Program-made: the position numbers and the translations under genes | The notes under the pieces: model-generated | What the model was told of the DNA's origin: nothing | Database searches by the model: none | What the model saw: only the letters and a program-made list of their open reading frames with translations | Origin: Neisseria sp. 83E34 | GTDB lineage: Bacteria; Pseudomonadota; Gammaproteobacteria; Burkholderiales; Neisseriaceae | DNA length: 64,000 nt | Direction: 5' to 3' | Assembly (NCBI RefSeq): GCF_001308015.1 | Contig: NZ_LGYH01000005.1 | Location: forward strand, 124,001 to 188,000 | Shown here: positions 8,178-15,355 of the stretch, in pieces | Position numbering within the stretch: the first letter of the stretch is position 1 | Layout of the letters: each line of letters starts with the position of its first letter

Positions 8178-8840
8178 AAAAAACTTCACCAATTGCCAAG
8201 CCGCCCAAGCGGCAACCAACAGGCCGGTTATCAGACGGATGCTGCGCTTTTGCAACAAATCTTTCAATTGTGCGGCAAACCAGCCCATAGCCAGCAGGTT
8301 CGGCAGGGTGCCAAGCGCAAACGCCAGCATATACAGCCCGCCTTTGGCCGCACTGCCGCTGCCCAAAGCATAAAGCGAGGCACTGTAAACCAAACCGCAA
8401 GGCAGCCAGCCCCACAAAAGCCCCACGCCGAAACAGGCCGGAACACTTTTAATGGGCAATAATTGATTCAAAACCGGATTCAAGCGCCGCCAGATGGGGC
8501 GGCCTAAATTTTCAACTTTCCGCACGGCACCGGAAAGCCCCGCCAGATAAAGCCCTAAAAACAACAGTAAAACATTAGCCGCTATCAGCAAACCGTTTTG
8601 CAACACTCGTGTTTGGTCGAGCGAAGCACCGACTTGGCCGAGCGCACCTACCAGTATACCGATCAAGGTGTAGCTGCTTATCCGCCCGAGATTAAGCAAC
8701 ACAATCAGCCAAAAGCGGTTGATATGCGGCGGCAACTGAAGCGCAAACGCCGAAGACAGCGAGCCGCACATGCCCACACAATGCCCGCCGCCGAAAAAGC
8801 CGATGATAAAAAGGGATAAAAGGGTGATATGGTCGCTCAT
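8166..8840 (-). CDS. TauE/SafE-like (DsbD_2-type) membrane protein
   Basis: This 224-residue protein has six or so hydrophobic segments. It begins with the hallmark GFFGGGHCVGMCGSLS and repeats a related pattern at GVGLLWGWLPCGLVYSAS, the paired Cys-containing helices of the DsbD-like transmembrane family annotated as sulfite exporter TauE/SafE or urease accessory UreH-like domain. Relatives often lie by copper ATPase or cytochrome oxidase assembly genes, where they are thought to move copper or reducing equivalents. No such neighbours are visible here, so its role is open. Its last residues M-P-V-stop are encoded by a DUS. Confidence 0.8.
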   Translation of the reverse strand: MSDHITLLSLFIIGFFGGGHCVGMCGSLSSAFALQLPPHINRFWLIVLLNLGRISSYTLIGILVGALGQVGASLDQTRVLQNGLLIAANVLLLFLGLYLAGLSGAVRKVENLGRPIWRRLNPVLNQLLPIKSVPACFGVGLLWGWLPCGLVYSASLYALGSGSAAKGGLYMLAFALGTLPNLLAMGWFAAQLKDLLQKRSIRLITGLLVAAWAAWQLVKFFMPV

Positions 8841-8966
8841 GGTTTGGTTGGTGATATATTTGGTTGGATGCTGCTTCGGGATACAGGCCCTTATTGTAGC
8901 GGCTTTTGAGTTTAATCAAATCCGGCGCATCATTTAATTCGTTACCGTCATGCAAAACTGTTTATA

Positions 8967-9004
8967 ATGCCTGTCTGAAACAGCCTATGGCTTCAGACAG
9001 GCAT
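8967..9004. repeat. DUS-pair hairpin between divergent genes
   Basis: Facing DUS copies lie in the 264-base gap between the TauE/SafE-like gene and the membrane protein at 9105. No gene end is adjacent. Confidence 0.55.
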
Positions 9005-9104
9005 TATCGCCAAACGGCTGTTCGACAGCCAAGCCTTTTATCAAAAATTTCACTTAACGCACTGTTATCAGGTAAGATGGTGCGTTTTTATTATTTACTG
9101 TTTT

Positions 9105-9650
9105 ATGTCGCCGAAAATTTACCCGCTTACCCACCGCCAAAACACTGCTGTGATTGTGTCCAGCATGGTTATGGCGGGGTTTGGCCTGATGTGGGTGCTG
9201 ATCGGACTAAACCTTCTCGCAGGCGGCGGCCACACGCAGAAATACATGCTGTTTGCCCTGCTCACAGTTTTATTATATTTTTCCTATATTACTTGGCGTT
9301 CCGCACGCAAACACCGCGCCAAAGCCGACAGTCTGCGCCTTTTGGTAATGATGGACGAAATCGGCATACGCTGGCTCTATTATGACGCATATAACGCAGC
9401 GATTTACGACTATAAAGAAGATGATGACGAGCGGTGTTATGTGCAGCAAGATATGCCGTGGAAAAGCATTCTCGATGCTTATGTTGAGCACCCGAAATAC
9501 TACCATACCATAGGCAAGCTGGTGGTAGAGCTTAAAGGCGAGGATGACCGGCCGGTCAGATGGGAGCTGCCGCTCAATTATTTTGAAGACAAAGAAATCG
9601 CCCAGTTATTTGTAGACGAAATGCTGTATATGCTGGTGATTACCAGATAG
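9105..9650 (+). CDS. Two-TM membrane protein of unknown function
   Basis: I do not recognise this 181-residue protein. Two hydrophobic helices at about 18-60 (VSSMVMAGFGLMWVLIGLNLLAGG and YMLFALLTVLLYFSYITW) are followed by a basic segment and a soluble domain of about 110 residues rich in acidic and aromatic residues. The overall shape, a TM hairpin plus a cytoplasmic beta-rich domain, recalls PH-like or YcxB-type membrane proteins, but this is only a resemblance. It ends directly before a DUS inverted repeat and norM. Confidence 0.7.
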   Translation: MSPKIYPLTHRQNTAVIVSSMVMAGFGLMWVLIGLNLLAGGGHTQKYMLFALLTVLLYFSYITWRSARKHRAKADSLRLLVMMDEIGIRWLYYDAYNAAIYDYKEDDDERCYVQQDMPWKSILDAYVEHPKYYHTIGKLVVELKGEDDRPVRWELPLNYFEDKEIAQLFVDEMLYMLVITR

Positions 9651-9658
9651 GCACACTT

Positions 9659-9700
9659 AAAACTTTTCAGACAGGCATTGATGCCTGTCTGAAAAGTTTT
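9659..9700. repeat. Head-to-head DUS palindrome upstream of norM
   Basis: Two 20-base arms (AAAACTTTTCAGACAGGCAT and its complement) are separated by only TG. The DUS copies point away from each other, the reverse of the usual terminator arrangement. The palindrome ends 14 bases before the norM start. Confidence 0.7.
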
Positions 9701-9714
9701 GAAGCGGAGTTTTT

Positions 9715-11091
9715 ATGTTGTTGGACATCAACCGCCACTCTCCGGCGGTTTTCAGAAAAGAAACAAAATCACTGATTGCGCTGGCATTACCCATGATGCT
9801 GGCGCAAATTGCTGCGGTAGGTGTGGGCTTTGTCGACACGGTTATGGCGGGCTCCGCGGGTAAAGACGACTTGGCCGCCGTGGCGTTGGGCAGCTCGGCC
9901 TTTGTTACCGTATTCATTACCTTTATGGGCGTGATGAACGCGCTCAATCCCATTCTCTCCCAGCTGTTCGGCGCAGGAAAACATGCCGAAGTAGGCGAAA
10001 CCGGCAGGCAGGGCCTGTGGTTCGGACTGCTTCTCGGTTTGGCCGGCATGGTACTGTTACTGGCTGTTATCAAGCCATTCATGTGGTATCTGACTTTATC
10101 GGACAATGTGGAAACCATGTTGGCGCAATATCTTTTTTTCGTAGCGCTCGCCATGCCCGCTGCTATGCTACACCGCTCGCTGCACGCTTACGCCTCCAGC
10201 CTGAACCGCCCCAAGCCGATTATGTGGGTTAGTTGGGCGGCATTGTTTCTGAATATCCCGCTCAATTATATGTTTGTGTACGGCAAATTCGGCATGCCCG
10301 AGCTTGGCGGCGCAGGCTGCGGCTTGGCTTCGGCTCTGGTGTTTTGGTTCAACGCAATCGCCTTGTGGTTGTATGTGAAAAAAAACGCTTATTTCAAACC
10401 GTTCGGATTAAGCGACGGCTTTTCCCGGCCGGATTGGGCGGCCTTGAAACAAATCTGGAAATTGGGCTGGCCGATTGGCTTGTCTTTCTTTCTGGAAGTA
10501 AGCTTGTTTTCGTTTATCGTATTTTTAATTGCCAAATTCGGTGAAGACTATGTCGCAGCGCAGCAAGTAGTTATCAGCCTAACCAGCGTGATTTACATGA
10601 TTCCGCAGGCCGTCGGCGCCGCAGCAACGGTGCGCGTGGGTTATACTTTGGGAAAATTGCAAAAACAGCGTGCCCGCTATATCTCAGGTGTATCTATGGT
10701 ATTGGGCGCGGTTTTGGCCGTATGCACGCTGCTTCTGCTGACCTTGCTGCGCCACCCTCTGGCAGCCATGTATACCGACGATGCCGGCGTGTTAGCGATT
10801 GCCACGCAAGTGCTGCTGTTTGCCGCCGTTTTCCAGCTGGTTGACTTCACACAATGTATCGCTTCTTATGCCTTACGCGGCTATAAAGTTACCAAAGCGC
10901 CCATGGTCGTACATGCCATCGCTTTCTGGGGGTTAGGGCTGCTGCCCGGTTATATTTTGGCCGATGCCGCCGGCATGGGCATCTACGGATACTGGACCGC
11001 ATTGGTACTCTCGCTCAGCGTAGCGGCTTTTGTATTGGTGTGGCTTTTGGAAAAACACAGCCGTCAAATGGCGCAACGGAGCCGCGCATGA
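9715..11091 (+). CDS. norM: MATE-family multidrug efflux transporter
   Basis: This inner-membrane protein of 458 residues has twelve hydrophobic helices. It most resembles NorM, a sodium- or proton-coupled exporter of cationic drugs. The two homologous halves are visible: LALPMMLAQIAAVGVGFVDTVMAG opens the first and GWPIGLSFFLEVSLFSFIVF the second. Conserved features include the VDTVMAG helix and the APMVVHAIAFWGLGLLPGYIL segment near the end. GGAG lies upstream of the ATG. Its stop codon overlaps the murB start (ATGA), so the two are co-transcribed and probably translationally coupled. Confidence 0.92.
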   Translation: MLLDINRHSPAVFRKETKSLIALALPMMLAQIAAVGVGFVDTVMAGSAGKDDLAAVALGSSAFVTVFITFMGVMNALNPILSQLFGAGKHAEVGETGRQGLWFGLLLGLAGMVLLLAVIKPFMWYLTLSDNVETMLAQYLFFVALAMPAAMLHRSLHAYASSLNRPKPIMWVSWAALFLNIPLNYMFVYGKFGMPELGGAGCGLASALVFWFNAIALWLYVKKNAYFKPFGLSDGFSRPDWAALKQIWKLGWPIGLSFFLEVSLFSFIVFLIAKFGEDYVAAQQVVISLTSVIYMIPQAVGAAATVRVGYTLGKLQKQRARYISGVSMVLGAVLAVCTLLLLTLLRHPLAAMYTDDAGVLAIATQVLLFAAVFQLVDFTQCIASYALRGYKVTKAPMVVHAIAFWGLGLLPGYILADAAGMGIYGYWTALVLSLSVAAFVLVWLLEKHSRQMAQRSRA

Positions 11092-12125
11092 ATATTGAGC
11101 ACAACATTGATCTGCAACCCTTCAACACTTTCGGCCTGCCCGCCCGGGCGCACCATTTTATCGAATTAACCGACGCACAAGACTTACCCGAATTATGCCT
11201 CCTGCCCGAATTTAAGCGAGACACCGTATTGTGGCTAGGCGGCGGCAGCAACATTTTACTCACAGAAGACTATCCCGGTTTGGTCGTTAAAATGGCCAAC
11301 ACCGGCATACGCGAAATCAAGCGTGAAAATGGCTTGGCCTATATCGAAGCACAAGCAGGCGAGGTATGGCACGATTTTGTATTACACACAATCAACATGG
11401 GCTTGAGCGGCTTGGAAAACCTGAGCCTGATTCCCGGCACAGTCGGCGCATCGCCCGTACAGAATATCGGCGCATACGGCGTAGAGGTGAAAGACGTTAT
11501 CCAATCGGTGCGCTGCTTTGATTTAGACACTCAGCAATTTATCGAGCTGGATAACGCCGCCTGCCGCTTCAGCTACCGGGAAAGCCTGTTCAAGCAGGCA
11601 GGCAAAGGACGCTATGTGATTGTTTCCGTGGTGTTCGCATTAAAAACCGAATTCTCACCCAATATACGCTACGGCGATTTGGCCGCAGTGTTGGATGAAA
11701 CCTGCGGCAGCCGCGCCCCCGAAGCCATAGACGTTTCCCGAGCAGTGTGCACCATCCGTTCGGCCAAATTACCCGACCCGAAAGTGTTGGGCAACACGGG
11801 CAGCTTCTTCAAAAACCCCGTTGTATCCTCCGAACAGGCAGCCAAACTCGCTGAACAATATCCCAATATGCCCGCCTACCCGCAGGCCGACGGCTCGGTC
11901 AAACTCGCGGCTGGCTGGCTGATAGACCAATGCGGCTTAAAAGGCCACACCATAGGCGGCGCGGCCGTGCACGATAAGCAAGCCTTGGTTTTGGTTAACA
12001 AAAATCACGCATCGGCAGAAGATGTGCGCCAACTCGCACTGTATGTCCGGCAAACCGTATCCGATAAATTCGACGTAACCCTACATACAGAACCTGTGTG
12101 GCTGCCGGAAAAAAACGCGCTTTAA
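11088..12125 (+). CDS. murB: UDP-N-acetylenolpyruvoylglucosamine reductase
   Basis: Flavoenzyme of early peptidoglycan synthesis that reduces UDP-GlcNAc-enolpyruvate to UDP-MurNAc with NADPH. ATG 11088 is chosen because it overlaps the norM stop and gives MNIEHNIDLQPFNTFGLPA (345 residues); an upstream in-frame start would overlap norM deeply. Motifs are LWLGGGSNILL (FAD binding), SLIPGTVGASPVQNIGAYG, SYRESLFK with the catalytic Arg, NTGSFFKNP with the proton-donor Ser, and a C-terminal TEPVWL with the catalytic Glu. This is the type I form found in E. coli. Confidence 0.95.
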   Translation: MNIEHNIDLQPFNTFGLPARAHHFIELTDAQDLPELCLLPEFKRDTVLWLGGGSNILLTEDYPGLVVKMANTGIREIKRENGLAYIEAQAGEVWHDFVLHTINMGLSGLENLSLIPGTVGASPVQNIGAYGVEVKDVIQSVRCFDLDTQQFIELDNAACRFSYRESLFKQAGKGRYVIVSVVFALKTEFSPNIRYGDLAAVLDETCGSRAPEAIDVSRAVCTIRSAKLPDPKVLGNTGSFFKNPVVSSEQAAKLAEQYPNMPAYPQADGSVKLAAGWLIDQCGLKGHTIGGAAVHDKQALVLVNKNHASAEDVRQLALYVRQTVSDKFDVTLHTEPVWLPEKNAL

Positions 12126-12200
12126 CAGACTCTAAAGCACTCAAACCGTTTCCCCATCAAACGGCAAGCCGCAGAAACAACATAAACACCCACAAAACAA

Positions 12201-12214
12201 ATGCCTGTCTGAAA
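12201..12214 (+). repeat. Single DUS between murB and argF
   Basis: One full ATGCCTGTCTGAAA copy without a partner arm. The 204-base gap also holds an AT-rich argF leader. Confidence 0.7.
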
Positions 12215-12329
12215 ACAAGCAACAAAGGGGCCAAGAAGCTAAAACCTTTTAGCCCGGCAACAAAATAAGTTACACTTCATCATATAAATACAACCGTTCC
12301 AACCAATAAAAATATCAAAGCGAGATTCT

Positions 12330-13331
12330 ATGAGCATCAACCTAAAAAACCGCCATTTTCTCAAACTCCTTGATTTCAACCGCGAAGAAATCAACTACCT
12401 GCTTGATTTATCCGCCAAACTCAAAGCCGACAAAAAAGCAGGCTGCGAAACCCGACAGCTACAAGGCAAAAACATCGCTTTGATTTTTGAAAAAACCAGC
12501 ACCCGCACGCGCTGCGCCTTTGAAGTGGCCGCCCACGATCAAGGCGCCCAAGTTACCTATCTCGGCCCCAGCGGCTCCCAGATCGGCCACAAAGAAAGCA
12601 TGAAAGACACCGCCCGCGTGCTCGGCCGCATGTACGACGGCATCGAATACCGCGGCTTCGGCCAAACCATCGTAGAAGAATTGGCACAATATGCCGGCGT
12701 GCCCGTGTTCAACGGCCTAACCGACGAATTCCACCCCACCCAAATGCTGGCCGACGCCCTTACCATGCGCGAACACAGCGACAAACCGCTCAACCAAATC
12801 GCCTACGCCTATGTGGGCGATGCCCGCTCCAATATGGGCAATTCCCTACTGCTTACCGGTGCCCTGCTCGGCATGGACGTGCGAATCGGCGCCCCTAAAC
12901 ACCTTTGGCCGGCCGAAGAACTCATTAACAAAGCACACGAATTAGCCCAACAAAGCGGCGCACGCGTATTGCTTACCGAACACGCCGAAGAAGCCGTAAA
13001 AGCCGTTGACTACATTCACACCGATGTTTGGGTATCCATGGGCGAGCCTGAAGAAGCATGGAAAGAACGCATCACCCTGCTCAACCCGTTCCGCGTCACT
13101 CCCGAGCTAATGGCCGCTTCTAGCAACCCAAAAGTCAAATTCATGCACTGCCTGCCCGCCTTCCACAACCGTGAAACCACCGTAGGCGAATGGATCTACC
13201 AAAACTTCGGCCTCAACGGCGTGGAAGTGACCGAAAGCGTGTTTGAAAGCGAAGCCAGCATCGTATTCGACCAAGCCGAAAACCGCATGCACACCATCAA
13301 AGCCGTGTTGGTTGCGACGATGGGAGGTTAA
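12330..13331 (+). CDS. argF: Ornithine carbamoyltransferase
   Basis: Makes citrulline from ornithine and carbamoyl phosphate in arginine synthesis. The 333-residue protein has the carbamoyl phosphate loop [11 protein letters not shown], the HPTQ motif, the ornithine-binding DVWVSMGE region and HCLPAFH with the catalytic Cys. Length matches anabolic OTCases of Neisseria and E. coli. No arginine deiminase genes are adjacent, which favours the biosynthetic role. Three hairpins follow the gene in a row. I found no convincing ArgR box. Confidence 0.95.
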   Translation: MSINLKNRHFLKLLDFNREEINYLLDLSAKLKADKKAGCETRQLQGKNIALIFEKTSTRTRCAFEVAAHDQGAQVTYLGPSGSQIGHKESMKDTARVLGRMYDGIEYRGFGQTIVEELAQYAGVPVFNGLTDEFHPTQMLADALTMREHSDKPLNQIAYAYVGDARSNMGNSLLLTGALLGMDVRIGAPKHLWPAEELINKAHELAQQSGARVLLTEHAEEAVKAVDYIHTDVWVSMGEPEEAWKERITLLNPFRVTPELMAASSNPKVKFMHCLPAFHNRETTVGEWIYQNFGLNGVEVTESVFESEASIVFDQAENRMHTIKAVLVATMGG

Positions 13332-13350
13332 ACTGCGTAACAAAACAAAA

Positions 13351-13395
13351 ATACCTGTCTGAAAAGATTTCCACGGGATTTTTTCAGACAGGCAT
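13351..13395 (+). terminator. DUS-pair terminator after argF (copy 1)
   Basis: The left arm reads ATACCTGTCTGAAAAG and the right arm is a perfect DUS. The 45-base unit recurs at 13480 with changes. Confidence 0.75.
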
Positions 13396-13430
13396 TGCAT
13401 CTTGCCATATTCAATAAGCAATATTAAACC

Positions 13431-13462
13431 AAGCCGCCTGATTGAAACTTAGGCGGCTTTTC
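13431..13462 (+). terminator. Second intrinsic terminator after argF
   Basis: Stem AAGCCGCCT/AGGCGGCTT with a GATTGAAACTT loop, followed by TTCG. Confidence 0.6.
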
Positions 13463-13479
13463 GTTTTCCGAAGAAGTAA

Positions 13480-13524
13480 ATGCTTGTCTGAAAAGATTTC
13501 CATAGAGTTTTTTCAGACAAGCAT
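13480..13524 (+). terminator. Degenerate DUS-pair hairpin (copy 2)
   Basis: Nearly the same 45 bases as copy 1, but both arms changed together to TGCTTGTCTGAA and TTCAGACAAGCA. Pairing is kept while the DUS consensus is lost. Confidence 0.65.
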
Positions 13525-13754
13525 TTTCAATTTTAGTCAGTCTAAACAATAAATTTCAACTGTATTAAATTAATCTAATTTAAATAAAATAACCAATGTT
13601 ATTAAACACTTGAAAATATTTGAAATTAATTTAATTGGGTGTTATTTTGGTTTTTGATTGATTATAAAAAATCATGGCTAGTCTAGTAGTTTTTATTATA
13701 GTATTTCAGTAAAAACATAATAATTTCATAGTTTTTAATTGAGTTTTTAGAATT

Positions 13755-13991
13755 ATGTTAACCATAACCATTTTTGTATATATTATTTCTAACTTTTTAT
13801 ATAGAAAATTAACAAAAGAACTTAAGGCGGAATTGAATTTCGAATCCGATTCAAGTTTTGATATTTGGGATATGGTAAAAGAAGAGAGCAAAAAAGGGAA
13901 TGTGAAAGCAATAATAGCTGCTGTTTGTTATATATTAGAAATTCTTTGTATGTCTGTTGTAGGAATTATGTTTTTATTAATGAATATATAA
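13755..13991 (+). CDS. Small two-TM membrane protein upstream of the RTX gene
   Basis: This 78-residue frame has a hydrophobic N-terminus (TITIFVYIISNFLY), a charged middle (KLTKELKAELNFESDSSFDIWDMVKEESKKG) and a hydrophobic C-terminus (IIAAVCYILEILCMSVVGIMFLLM). I do not recognise a family. No strong ribosome site is visible. It ends 38 bases before the FrpC-like gene and has the same AT-rich composition, so the two may have arrived together. It could be an accessory or immunity-like membrane protein, but there is no direct evidence. Confidence 0.45.
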   Translation: MLTITIFVYIISNFLYRKLTKELKAELNFESDSSFDIWDMVKEESKKGNVKAIIAAVCYILEILCMSVVGIMFLLMNI

Positions 13992-14029
13992 AAATTAGAA
14001 TTTTTTATTTTATAAAGTTAGGAAAAGCT

Positions 14030-15355
14030 ATGGGTATGCAAAATAAACTTGATATAGTTGTTAATGGTATAGCATTAAAAGATAGTTTTAAATATGGAGA
14101 TATTCCAGGAGGTGTCGCAGCATTAGGAGGTATGGCATCAACTGCTCATAGCAAAACAACAGCCATAGTATTTTCATGGTTGGCCGTTGCAGGATCTTTC
14201 ACATCACTAGCTGATAAAACTGCAAACAACCAAGGGATTAAAGTGTCTGACGTGATGGCAACCCAAGCAGCTTTGGGAAGTTTGCTAGGCAATGCTGCGC
14301 AATATGCGGGAGATGCCATCGGTTCAAGGAATAAAGCAGCGGGTAAAGCTTTGGAAACAGTGGGGAATGCTAATAGCAAATTAGCTTCAGCCTATGCCGC
14401 CAGCGCATTAGCTTTAAATAAAACTAAGGCTGATTTAGCTGTATGGGATCCCCATGATAGGACAGGGCTACCTAAAATTACGGATTTGGACGCTAGCACT
14501 GAAACATTAAAAAAAACAGGCGACATCTTAAAAGATAATGTTAAATCTGAATTTGAGAAATCGTTTAATGATGTGAAGGATATTGTTAGAGATATAGATA
14601 AAGGAGGTAAAGATTTATTAGATAAAGGAGGAGAGGCTATATTGCCCACATTATTAGATATTTCTAAAACACTAGATAAAGCTCTTGATCCGAATACTTG
14701 GAAAGAGAAAGCTAGAGAATTTTTTGAAGAAATTGATAAAGGATGGGCAGAGCTACGAGAGGCGATGGAACAAAAACTGTTGCCTAAAATTCTTGATTGG
14801 GCTTCAGACTGGGGAACAAAAGAAAAACACTGGTGCACCCCTGAAGACTGGAAAGAATGGCAAGATGCCAACCGTAGCGGTAAATTCCATGTCTTACGTC
14901 CAGATCCGCTAACACTTGACCTCGATGGTGACGGCATAGAAACCGTCAGCACCAATGCCTATAAAGGCGCGCTTTTCGACCATGATAAAGACGGCATTCA
15001 AACCGCCACCGGCTGGGTGGCTGCCGACGACGGTTTTTTGGTTATCGACCGCAATGAAGACGGCATCATCAACAACGGCAACGAACTCTTCGGCGACAAC
15101 TACACACTGAAAGACGGCAGCAACGCACCAACAGGCTTTGCCGCTCTGGCCGAATTCGACAGCAACGGCGATGGTGTGGTGGATGCCAAAGACGAAAACT
15201 TCGCCAAACTGCGCGTATGGCGCGATTTGAACCAAGACGGCGCCAGCCAAAAAGACGAACTGTTTGCTTTGCAGGATGTGAATGTACAGTCCTTAAATGT
15301 GGCGCATCAAAATGCTAACAAAAATCTGGGAAACGGTAACCGCTTGGCACGCTAA
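14030..15355 (+). pseudogene. FrpC-like RTX protein, N-terminal part, ends at in-frame TAA
   Basis: AGGA six bases upstream supports ATG 14030. The 441 codons encode a helical N-terminal region with a glycine/alanine-rich hydrophobic stretch (about 27-58), then the FrpC-type self-processing module. The module begins at DPLTLDLDGDG (Asp-292/Pro-293) and has calcium loops DHDKDGIQT, DRNEDGIIN, DSNGDGVVD and DLNQDGAS. In meningococcal FrpC the equivalent Asp-Pro bond is cut when calcium binds. The frame stops at TAA 15353-15355 after NLGNGNRLAR, where FrpC continues without a break. The following codons G-S-Y-T in the same frame continue the homology. A single C-to-T change in a CAA codon explains it. 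Confidence 0.82.

Larger units (their letters stand above)
13332..13754. other. 423-base non-coding gap before the RTX locus
   Basis: The first half holds three hairpins. The second half (13530-13754) is strongly AT-rich with runs of TTTAAT and no recognisable gene. It marks the left edge of an AT-rich block that continues to about 14700. Confidence 0.7.

Noticed and set aside
13865-14029. Longer N-terminal extension of the RTX frame
   Set aside because: It overlaps the small membrane ORF, is Cys/Arg-rich nonsense, and the ATG at 14030 has a good ribosome site.
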